Shown: positions 18,797 through 27,500 of the stretch, piece after piece
How the letters are laid out: each line of letters opens with the position of its first letter
How positions within the stretch are numbered: position 1 is the stretch's first letter
Assembly (NCBI RefSeq): GCF_010119235.1
Contig: NZ_JAAATZ010000001.1
Span: 1,704,501 to 1,768,500 of the forward strand
Source: Flavobacterium phycosphaerae
Lineage (GTDB): Bacteria > Bacteroidota > Bacteroidia > Flavobacteriales > Flavobacteriaceae
Length of the DNA stretch: 64,000 bases
Direction: 5' to 3'
Made by a program: the position numbers and the translations under genes
Notes under the pieces: generated by a model
Told to the model about the DNA's origin: nothing
Database searches by the model: none
What the model saw: only the letters and a program-made list of their open reading frames with translations

Positions 18797-19632
18797 ATGG
18801 TAAATTTTAATGGAACTATACTGGATACTGAGCTGCAATTGAGTGTTTCAAATCGTTCGTTTCTTTATGGCGACGGTGTTTTTGAAACATTGAAAATTGT
18901 AAATAGTAAAATTTTATTTTTTGAAGATCATTATTTCAGACTGATGGCTTCCATGCGTATTGTTCGAATGGAAATTCCAATGTCATTTACTATGGAATAT
19001 TTGGAAGAACAAATTTTAAATCTGGCAGCTGTTTCCAATTTACTTGATGCTGCCCGTGTTCGGTTTACGGTTTTCAGAAATGAAGGTGGATTTTATACGC
19101 CTACAGACAATACGGTTTCTTTTGTTATTGTAGCTTCTGAATTGGACAACAAACAGTATCCATTTTCAAAAGCCCCTTTCGAGGTTGATTTGTATAAAGA
19201 CTTTAGTATTTCTAAGCAATTGCTTTCTACCTTGAAAACCAACAATAAAATGATTCAGATTACGGCCGGTATTTTTGCCAAAGAAAATCAATTGGATTCT
19301 TGTTTGCTTATCAATGAAGATAAAAATGTTGTTGAAGCTACAAATGGGAATCTATTCATGCGGATGGGGATAAGTTAATTACACCGCCAATTACCGAAGG
19401 TTGTTTGAACGGAATCATGAGAAAACAAGTTTTAGCCCTTGCCAAAAAAATGGATACTATAACCGTAGTCGAAGAGCCTATTTCACCATTTGATTTGCAA
19501 AAGGCAGACGAATTATTCATAACAAATGTTATTATGGGTATTCAACCTATAACAAAATACCGTAAAAAAGAGTTTGAAGTTATGTTGTCTCAACAGCTGT
19601 CAGACAGATTAAAGAGCTCTATTGAAGCTTAA
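18797..19632 (+). CDS. Class IV aminotransferase (PabC/IlvE-like), with apparent 1-base deletion
   Basis: The product is a PLP-dependent fold-type IV enzyme, related to branched-chain aminotransferase and aminodeoxychorismate lyase. The N-terminus (FNGTILDTELQLSVSNRSFLYGDGVFETLKI) holds the SNRSFLYGDGVFET signature, and LLSTLKTNNK carries the likely PLP lysine. The frame beginning at 18797 stops at 19378 after NGNLFMRMGIS, while the family continuation GDKLITPPITEGCLNGIMRKQ is found in the -1 frame through the stop at 19632. The shift lies in the GGGG near 19363-19368; one more G gives a ~278-aa protein of normal length. Sequence error or recent mutation is likely. The precise substrate is not resolved; no pab or ilv genes are adjacent. 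Confidence 0.85.
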
Positions 19633-20189
19633 TTGAGGATAGGATTCTCTGGTGCATTGGACCAAATTAGATATTCACCACCTAATTCAATGATTTTTTC
19701 TTTCCAGAAATGTACTGAAGCTTTGCCTAAAATATTGTTTTCATAAATATTTTTGGATAAAATCCAAGAGCTGGCTTGCATTTCATTTTCTAACTGCTCT
19801 GCATCCCAGCCGGTGTAGCCTAAGAAAAAGCGAATGTTTTTTTTCTTGATGATGCCGGTGTTGATTAATTCTTTGGTTAATTCAAAATCGCCTCCCCAAA
19901 AAATCCCATTTGAAATCTCAACGCTATTCGGAATCAAATGTGGTACATTGTGAATAAAATATAAATTGTCTTGTTCTACAGGACCACCATTATAAATTTT
20001 GAATTTGGAATCAATTTCAGGAAGTAAATCCCTGATGGCATATTTTAAAGGTTTGTTCAAGATAAAACCCACCGAACCTTCTTTGTTGTGATCGGCCAAT
20101 AAAATCACAGATCTGTTAAAAGACAAATCACCTATAATAGACGGTTCGGCTATTAATAATTGACCTTTTTTTAATTTTTCTGAGATCAT
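19629..20189 (-). CDS. YqgE/AlgH family protein (UPF0301)
   Basis: The 186-residue protein has the full YqgE fold: GQLLIAEPSIIGDLSFNRSVILLADHNKEGSVGFILNKPL at the N-terminus and IRFFLGYTGWDAEQLENEM in the second half, both diagnostic. The family is widespread and its biochemical role is not settled, despite the AlgH name from alginate regulation in Pseudomonas. Its end overlaps the convergent aminotransferase by 4 bp. It is the only gene between the aminotransferase and the HU gene, an order that is typical for flavobacteria as far as I recall. Confidence 0.92.
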   Translation of the reverse strand: MISEKLKKGQLLIAEPSIIGDLSFNRSVILLADHNKEGSVGFILNKPLKYAIRDLLPEIDSKFKIYNGGPVEQDNLYFIHNVPHLIPNSVEISNGIFWGGDFELTKELINTGIIKKKNIRFFLGYTGWDAEQLENEMQASSWILSKNIYENNILGKASVHFWKEKIIELGGEYLIWSNAPENPILN

Positions 20190-20260
20190 TGCAATAAAAT
20201 TTTTATTAAAACTAAGAAAAAGTATTTAAAAATGCTAATTTTTTTTAGTCTAAAAACAAA

Positions 20261-20286
20261 AAATCCACATCAAACGATGTGGATTT
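20261..20286 (-). terminator. Terminator of the HU gene
   Basis: An 11-bp perfect stem (AATCCACATC/GATGTGGATT core) with an AAAC loop, 23 bp after the HU stop on the minus strand; flanking A and T runs make it potentially bidirectional. Confidence 0.85.
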
Positions 20287-20308
20287 TGTATATCAGATGA
20301 ACTAATTT

Positions 20309-20581
20309 TTAGTTTACTGCTCCGTCTAATTCAGCACCAGCTTTGAATTTAACTACATTTTTAGCAGCAATTTTGATAGTTTTACCAGTTTGAGGATTTC
20401 TTCCGTCTCTTGCAGCTCTTTTAGATACTGACCAAGAACCGAATCCTACCAAAGATACTCTTCCGCCTTTTTTCAAGGTACCGCCTACATTTCCTAAAAA
20501 TGATTCTAAAGCTAATTTTGCAGCCGCTTTTGTGATTCCAGCGTCAGCTGCAATTGCATCGATTAATTCTGATTTGTTCAT
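20309..20581 (-). CDS. HU-family DNA-binding protein
   Basis: The 90-residue protein (start at the ATG of MNKSELIDAIA) is a canonical HU: helical dimerisation part about 1-40, then beta arms with the signature GFGSWSVSKRAARDGRNPQTGKTI, where the RNP tip intercalates into DNA. An open upstream extension to 20611 is rejected because HU proteins start at MNKSEL and a strong promoter lies just upstream. HU bends and compacts DNA in the nucleoid. A matching promoter (20626-20655) and terminator (20261-20286) make it a single-gene transcription unit. Confidence 0.95.
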   Translation of the reverse strand: MNKSELIDAIAADAGITKAAAKLALESFLGNVGGTLKKGGRVSLVGFGSWSVSKRAARDGRNPQTGKTIKIAAKNVVKFKAGAELDGAVN

Positions 20582-20625
20582 AATGTTAGTTATTAATTGT
20601 TGGTTAAACATTTTGTTAATGATAA

Positions 20626-20655
20626 CAAATTTAATAGGAATTGCTTACTACACAA
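20626..20655 (-). promoter_or_regulatory. Promoter of the HU gene (TTG-N19-TAAATTTG)
   Basis: On the minus strand the -33 TTG (20653-20655) and the -7 TAAATTTG (20626-20633) are 19 bp apart, matching the Bacteroidota sigma-factor consensus. The -7 box is 44 bp from the start codon. Confidence 0.8.
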
Positions 20656-20756
20656 GCGTTTTGGTGTTTTTTTCAAAATTTTGTTGATAACTTGATTTAT
20701 TTGTTGATAAACCCGTGCTTTTCATCGATTTTTTTATTCAAAAACCGCTTGAGACC

Positions 20757-21704
20757 TTATTCTGCTTGCGCTTTTTCGGAAAAGGTAACACCATTTAGCA
20801 ACTCATTTGCCTGCATTTTTTTCTTTCCGGGAAGTTGTAAACTTATAATTTGAATAAAACCATCTTTTACGGCTACTTTAATTTCTTTTTTTGAGGTAAT
20901 AATTTGACCGGTTTGAAACGAATGACTTTCCGAAATAATCTTGGCATCGTATATTTTTACACTCCATTCTTCACCATTGTCTTTAAAGAAACACCAAGCA
21001 GAAGGATAAGGCGATAAGCCACGAATTAGATTGTGAATCTCTGCAGCCGATTTTGTCCAATCTATTTTGCAGTTGTCACGATTGAGTTTGTAGGCTGTTT
21101 TTATTTCAGCATTATCTATTTGAATTGTAGTTGATACATTTACTTTTGCTATTAAGTCCAAAGTTTCCGTAACAGCCTCGCTTCCCAAAACCATTAATCG
21201 GTCATGAAGTAGTCCTGCATTTTCATTATCGCTGATTTCAATTTCTTTACTTAATATCATCGCACCGGTATCAATCTTATCATCTATAAAAAAAGTTGTA
21301 ACGCCGGTTTTTCTTTCTCCGTTAATAATAGCCCAATTGATTGGAGCAGCTCCTCGATAGTTAGGCAACAAAGAGGCATGCAGATTAAAGGTGCCTAATT
21401 TGGGCATACGCCAAACGACTTCCGGTAGCATTCTGAAAGCAACAACGACTTGCAAATTGGCCTGCAGGTTTTTTAATTCCTCTAAAAAAGTTTCTTCTTT
21501 TAGGTTGGAAGGTTGCAGTAATTTCAGGTTGTGCTCCAAAGCATATTCTTTTACTGCAGAGTATTTTATCTTTTGGCCACGACCGGCCGGTTTATCTACC
21601 GCCGTAATAACACCAACCACTTCGTAATTATTTTTGATAATTGTGTCTAAAATACCCACGGCAAACTCAGGCGTTCCCATGAAAACAATGCGCAATTTTT
21701 CCAT
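20757..21704 (-). CDS. fmt: Methionyl-tRNA formyltransferase
   Basis: Fmt formylates initiator Met-tRNA using 10-formyl-tetrahydrofolate. The 315-residue protein starts LRIVFMGTPEFAVGIL. It has the catalytic region FNLHASLLPNYRGAAPINWAII near residues 105-125, with the Asn/His pair, and DDKIDTGAMI near 143 with the catalytic Asp. The C-terminal OB-like tRNA-binding domain covers about 205-315. Length is standard. It starts 2 bp after the recQ stop, so the two are co-transcribed leftward. No def gene is adjacent. Confidence 0.96.
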   Translation of the reverse strand: MEKLRIVFMGTPEFAVGILDTIIKNNYEVVGVITAVDKPAGRGQKIKYSAVKEYALEHNLKLLQPSNLKEETFLEELKNLQANLQVVVAFRMLPEVVWRMPKLGTFNLHASLLPNYRGAAPINWAIINGERKTGVTTFFIDDKIDTGAMILSKEIEISDNENAGLLHDRLMVLGSEAVTETLDLIAKVNVSTTIQIDNAEIKTAYKLNRDNCKIDWTKSAAEIHNLIRGLSPYPSAWCFFKDNGEEWSVKIYDAKIISESHSFQTGQIITSKKEIKVAVKDGFIQIISLQLPGKKKMQANELLNGVTFSEKAQAE

Positions 21705-21706
21705 TC

Positions 21707-23614
21707 TTATTTTAAGGAATATAAATTATTTGATTTGATACTGATGGTTTCATCTTCCAATAGCTTTTGCAGCGCAAAGATAACATCGTCTTTCGGAAAT
21801 TTAGTCAACTTTTGAATATCTCTCGAATTGAAGTCTTGCATTTTTAATAATTCAATAATTTTCTCAGTAACCGACTCCGGGTTTTGAGGTTTCTTGTTTT
21901 TGGCAATACAATAAGAGCAACTACCGCAGTTTTCTTTCAGCTTTTCTCCGAAGTAGTGCATTAAGAGTTTTTGTTTGCAGGATTTGGTGTCTTTACTATA
22001 ATTAAGTACGGCCTGCAATTGCTCCATTTTTAATTTGTTTTGAGCTTCCAGGTGTTTGGAAACTCTGTTGATAGTGCGCTCGTCTTCCCTGACTTCATTA
22101 AAAGTAATTGTCGCATCATTGTTTTTAGCAATCATTTCAATAATACCTTTCTCTTTCAGTTTTTGCAAAAGAGAAAGCACTGCGGTGTCAAGGTTATTTG
22201 ATTTTTTGGCAATCAACTGCGGATTGAAAGCCGTTTGCATGTCATAAATTCCGGGATAGGTTCGCAAAATCGTTAGCATGATTTCTTCGTCATTCGGATT
22301 CAGACTCATATATCGAATCACTTCTTTGGAAGGAATTATAAATTGAATGCTGATTTTTTCGGAGAATTCCTGAGACAAAGTAATGATACCTTGACGGTCT
22401 AAAAACTGTAAACCATTATAGGTCTTGAGTATCGGGAAATTATATTTAGTGCAAAACTGATTCAGATTAAAACCAAATTGCTCATCAATCCCTTCACCAT
22501 AGGCTATTTGGAAGTAATTGCACAATTTAGAAAACACCAAATTCAAAAAAGTCTTATCGGGCAAAATGCTGATGAATTGTGCTTCGGCATGTAACACATC
22601 TGACGGATTGTTGAGCATAACGGCAAAGGCTTTCTCTCCATTGCGCCCGGCTCGCCCGGATTCTTGGTAATAATTTTCGAGATTTTGTGGCAAATGCAAA
22701 TGAATAATCGTTTTGACATTCGCTTTGTCAATCCCCATTCCAAATGCGTTGGTGGCAACCATGACCTGCGCTTTTTCTTCCATCCAAAGTTGCATGTGGT
22801 TGGCTTTGTCTTTGTTGGTCAAACCGCCATGATAAAAAGTTGCGGTAAAACCCATATTCTCCAGTTGGTAAACCGTTTCTAAACATGACTTCCGATTGGT
22901 TACATAAACAATAGACGGTTGTGGATTTTTTTTCAGAATTTGTTGTAAAAGATGCAGCTTGTCTTCGGTTTCAAAAACCATGTAAGCAATATTTTCGCGG
23001 TAAAATGATTTCGAGAAAATTTGCGGATTGTCGAGTTTTAATTGAGCGATAATATCTTCTTTAACTCGTAGTGTTGCCGAGGCGGTCAAAGCTAAAAAAG
23101 GAACTTTTGGAAAGAATTCCTTAAGCTGTGCAATCTTTAAATAAGCAGGACGGAAATCATGTCCCCATTGGGAAACACAATGCGCTTCGTCAATAGTAAT
23201 TAAGTTAATCGGAAGGTTTTTGATGCGTTCCAAAATCCAATCGTTTTGTAACCGCTCCGGAGAAAGATAAAGGAATTTGTAATTTCCAAACTGGCAATTG
23301 TCCAGCAAATCGATAATCTCATCTTGATGGATGCCACCGGTCAAAGCAATAGCTTTTATGCCTTTACTCTGCAGGTTTTGTACTTGATCACGCATCAAAG
23401 CAATCAGTGGCGATATGACAAAACACATTCCTTCCTGCATCATAGCCGGTACCTGAAAACAAATTGATTTTCCGCCGCCCGTGGGCATCAAAGCAAAAGT
23501 GTCTTTGCCGTCAATCACCGAAGCAATAATGTCAGCTTGCGGCTCGCGGAAAGCATCGTGTTTCCAATACTTTTGAAGAATTTCTATCGCTGTATTCAAA
23601 GGATGAATGGTCAA
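21707..23614 (-). CDS. recQ: ATP-dependent DNA helicase RecQ
   Basis: RecQ unwinds DNA 3'-5' in recombination and fork repair. The 635-residue protein has Walker A MPTGGGKS (43-50), the DEAH box in TIDEAHCVSQWGHDFR near 142, the aromatic-rich loop within it, and motif VI QESGRAGRNGE near 325. Near 545-575 is the RQC zinc site (CKQKLLMHYFGEKLKENCGSCSYC), followed by a winged-helix-like end. At this length, a C-terminal HRDC domain as in E. coli RecQ is not evident. It is the first gene of a leftward pair with fmt. Confidence 0.94.
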   Translation of the reverse strand: MTIHPLNTAIEILQKYWKHDAFREPQADIIASVIDGKDTFALMPTGGGKSICFQVPAMMQEGMCFVISPLIALMRDQVQNLQSKGIKAIALTGGIHQDEIIDLLDNCQFGNYKFLYLSPERLQNDWILERIKNLPINLITIDEAHCVSQWGHDFRPAYLKIAQLKEFFPKVPFLALTASATLRVKEDIIAQLKLDNPQIFSKSFYRENIAYMVFETEDKLHLLQQILKKNPQPSIVYVTNRKSCLETVYQLENMGFTATFYHGGLTNKDKANHMQLWMEEKAQVMVATNAFGMGIDKANVKTIIHLHLPQNLENYYQESGRAGRNGEKAFAVMLNNPSDVLHAEAQFISILPDKTFLNLVFSKLCNYFQIAYGEGIDEQFGFNLNQFCTKYNFPILKTYNGLQFLDRQGIITLSQEFSEKISIQFIIPSKEVIRYMSLNPNDEEIMLTILRTYPGIYDMQTAFNPQLIAKKSNNLDTAVLSLLQKLKEKGIIEMIAKNNDATITFNEVREDERTINRVSKHLEAQNKLKMEQLQAVLNYSKDTKSCKQKLLMHYFGEKLKENCGSCSYCIAKNKKPQNPESVTEKIIELLKMQDFNSRDIQKLTKFPKDDVIFALQKLLEDETISIKSNNLYSLK

Positions 23615-23691
23615 TTAGGAATCATGAACTGCTCCAATTTTTTTATAAAAGTATAAAAAAGAATTGTCCTGCTCTTACACAAAAAATGTAA

Positions 23692-24228
23692 TTATGCGAG
23701 TTGGTTTAAGATATACTGAATACGTTCTTCTACAGTACCTCTTGGCACTTCAATTAGTTCGTAACCGTATTTTTGATAAGTCTCTTTTAAATGATCAAAA
23801 ATCAATTTGGCTTGCTCGAAGTTTTCGTAACGGGCTTCGTCACTTTCGTAGATTTCTTCCCAAGGCGGCAGTACAAATACTTTGGAGTAATTATGTTCCT
23901 TACTGGCTTGGTCAAAAAAAGCAGGGTAACTATCGCCGATATAATGCATATAGGCTAAAATATCCGGAATGCCACGGTCTAAGAATACAATTTCGGCTTG
24001 GTCCTGAGTAGCCTGTTGGTGTTGTTTTTTTCTGCCTTCCAATAATAATTCACTGAATAGCAATGGCTTTTCCAAAAACAGTTGTTCAAAGCCTTGTTTT
24101 TTGGCTTCCATGGTTACTTGACGCGAAATTTCGGGAAAACACGCATAGCCCTGTTCGATGAGTGCATCGATTATAGTGGTTTTACCGGTACCGGGACCAC
24201 CAGTTATGACTATGAGTTCTTTTTTCAA
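23692..24228 (-). CDS. Small P-loop ATPase (AAA_28/NadR-kinase-like)
   Basis: The 178-residue protein opens with ITGGPGTGKTT (Walker A, about 10-17). A Walker B-like IVFLDRGIPD near residue 83 is followed by a C-terminal helical segment. This pattern matches the AAA_28/NadR-type kinase family of predicted ATPases, which includes nucleoside or vitamin kinases; no substrate can be assigned. A -7-like TAAATTTG lies on the minus strand at 24248-24255, 20 bp before the start, giving a short leader. It stands alone, 77 bp downstream of the start of recQ in the opposite sense of flow. Confidence 0.82.
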   Translation of the reverse strand: MKKELIVITGGPGTGKTTIIDALIEQGYACFPEISRQVTMEAKKQGFEQLFLEKPLLFSELLLEGRKKQHQQATQDQAEIVFLDRGIPDILAYMHYIGDSYPAFFDQASKEHNYSKVFVLPPWEEIYESDEARYENFEQAKLIFDHLKETYQKYGYELIEVPRGTVEERIQYILNQLA

Positions 24229-24451
24229 GATTTTTTGAAATAAGGCGCAAATTTATTGAAACAAATTAGAATACCGAAAGTGTTTTGAGATTTTATTCTT
24301 CCCAATCTTCAATTAATTTTTTGTTACACCAAAGTAACCATTGTAATGAGATTATACAGTATAACAACATTGTTTTTAAAAGAGATGTAACAGACTGGAA
24401 ACGAGTTGTAAAAGAAAATTTTGTAATGGAGTAATAGTTTTTATAAAAAAA

Positions 24452-24482
24452 TGTTAAAATTTAACATAAATAACTACATTTG
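24452..24482 (+). promoter_or_regulatory. Palindrome plus -7 box upstream of the kelch protein gene
   Basis: TACATTTG at 24475-24482 fits the -7 consensus and is 30 bp before the ATG at 24513. Eight bases upstream of it is a perfect 15-bp dyad TGTTAAAATTTAACA (24452-24466) occupying the spacer/-33 region. Position and symmetry suggest an operator for a dimeric regulator. The rest of the 284-bp gap (24229-24512) shows nothing else clear. Confidence 0.5.
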
Positions 24483-24512
24483 AAATAGATATAACCAACC
24501 AACCCAACCAAA

Positions 24513-27500
24513 ATGAAGCAATTTTATCCTAAAGAGGAGTTAGGAACTCTCTGGCAAGCCCTAAATAAATCATGTTTTATATTAATACTGTTTGTTTTAT
24601 TTTCCAATCATTCGAATGCGACAGTAGGCAATTATTCTTTTGCTTCTTCTTCAGGAACTTACACGGCATTGTCCGGAGGAACCACATTAGTGTCAGGAAC
24701 GACATGGGACGATGAGGTATCTACTTTAATAACAATTCCGTTTAGTTTTACTTACAATAATGTAGCCTACACAACTTTGGGAATTAATGCTAATGGTTTT
24801 ATTACCATGGGAGCAGTTTCAACAGCCGGTTTTTATTGCGGACTTCAGACAAGTGCGGCCAATTCTATTGCGGGTTATGGGACTGATTTAATTGGAGGCA
24901 CAGCTACCTCTTCTATTAAGTATGGTGTAACGGGTTCGTCTCCTAACCGAAAGTTTATAATTCAATGGACAGAATGTAGACATTATGGAGGTGCTGCAGG
25001 AGATAGTTATACTTTTCAAATTATTTTAAATGAAACTTCGAATACGGTTCAAGTGGTTTGGGGAACGGTTACGGCAGCCACCACTATGGGAGCTAATGCT
25101 TGTGCAGATAGCGCAACTGAGTCCGGTAATATTGGTTTGTTGGGTAATTCTACTCAGGATTTTAACCTTCGAAGTATTACAAACGGAACTAATACTTGGG
25201 CTACTTCGGTAACAGGAACTACTATTAGTGCTGTTGGCAACTTGTCTTCCACTAATATTCCAGCATCAGGTTTGACTTATACTTGGACACCTCCGGTTGC
25301 TTCGCCTATGACTTTTACCTCTTGTACCACTACATTTGTTAATAATGCAAGGGGTGTAGTACGAAGCGCTACCAATAACGCTGTAATTCAGGTTCAGGTA
25401 GTAGTTGCAGGAACTACTACACCATTTTCGATAAGCAATCTTGCTCTTTCCACAACAGGGAGTACCAGCCCGACTAATGATATAACCAATGCTAAAGTAT
25501 TTTTTACAGGAGGTAGTAGCACTTTTTCAACTTCTACCCAGTTCGGAACCACTACAACAAGTCCGAATGGGGCTTTCTCAGTCACAGGTTCAGCAACTCT
25601 AATTGAAGGGACAAATTACTTTTGGATTACTTATGATACAAAAGCTACCGCAACACTTGGAGATATTTTAAAAGGATGCTGTACTCAAATAACCGGTTCT
25701 GGGACTATGGGCGTTAGAACACCAACTGTTACTTGTCCTACAGGTTCTCAAACTATTATTGACGAAGGAACTTGGACAAAAGTTACTGCAACAGCACCTC
25801 ATGCCAATCATGGGGTTATGTTATTACTTTCGGACGGTAGTGTTATTTGTCATACTAATTCCGGAGGTACTGATGGTAATGGAACTTTGTGGGACAAACT
25901 TACACCAGATGCTAACGGTAGTTATATAAACGGAACTTGGACTACTACTGCCGCTATGGCTGATACCCGTTTGTTTTTTTCTTCTCAGGTTTTAAAAGAC
26001 GGACGTGTTTATGTTGCAGGAGGAGAATACGGAACTGGTTTGCAAAAGGCAGAAGTTTATGATCCTGTTGCTAATACTTGGACTGCCGCACCATCACCCG
26101 GAGTTAATATTAGTGATGCTAATTCTGAAATTTTGGAAGATGGTAGAGTAATGCAAGCCTTAGTTGCCGGCACGCTTAAAGGCAATCAAATATACAATCC
26201 GACCACAAATACCTTCAGTGCAGGACCAACATGCATAGGGATACATAATGAATCAGCATGGATTAAATTACCCGACAACAGTATTTTGTTTGTGGATCGT
26301 TTGAGTACAAATTCTGAAAGATATATACCTGCAACCAATACTTGGGTGGCTGATGCTACAGTGCCGGTATCTCTTTATGATTCTTTTGGAGATGAAACGG
26401 GTGGTGCTATTTTGTTGCCTGATGGTAGAGCTTTCTTCCTTGGTGCTCAGGGAACTTCCGCTTTTTATACACCTTCAGGAACTTCGAGCCCGGGAACTTG
26501 GGCCGTCGGACCATCATTGCCTAACGCTACCGGAGCACCGGATGCCCCAATGGCTATGATGGCAAACGGGAAAGTACTTTGTGCTGTTTCGCCATCGCCA
26601 ACGTCTTCTGCAACATTGTTTATCCCACCAACTTATTTTTATGAGTTTGATTATTTGACCAATGCATTTACACAGATTCATGCTCCGGGTGGTGGATATT
26701 CTTTGAATATTGCCTGTTATCAAACCAATTTTCTGGACTTGCCTGATGGTTCTGTGATGTATGCTCAAAATCAGAGTAGCAACTCTTCTAATTACTACAT
26801 TTATAAGCCAACAGGCAGTTCAACGGTAGCCGGGAAACCGACTATTTCTGCTGTTAATCAAACGTCTTGTAATGCTTATCAAATAACCGGGACAAAATTC
26901 AATGGTATTTCACAAGGAGCTAACTATGGTGACGATTGGCAAATGTCAACCAATTACCCGGTCATCAGATTGACTAATGGGGCAAATGTGTATTATTGTC
27001 GTACTTTCAATTGGAACTCAACCGGAGTAAGAAGAGGAAATCTTGCCGATAGTGCTCAATTTACATTACCTGCCGGATTACCGATAGCAACATATTCACT
27101 TGTAGTTACTGCCAATGGTATAGCTTCCGACCCGATTTCATTTACACCAACACCATATTTAACCAGTTCATTGACACCAAATGCTAGCTGTAGCAATGTT
27201 GCTTTCACATATACCCCGGTTATTGCTCCGGCAACAGCAACTTACACTTGGACAAGAGCAGCAGTGGTAGGGATAAGTAACGCTGCTGTTACTACCCCAC
27301 AAATTTCGGCGCCTAATGAAATACTAATTAATACTACCACGAATCCAATAAACGTTGTCTATGTTTTTACACTCACTTCAAATGGATGCAGTAATACTCA
27401 AAACGTAACAGTTATAGTTAATCCCGCCCCCAATCCGGTTATTACAGGAAATGCCCCTATTTGTATAAATGCTATTACGCTTACCGTTGGAGCTTTTTCG

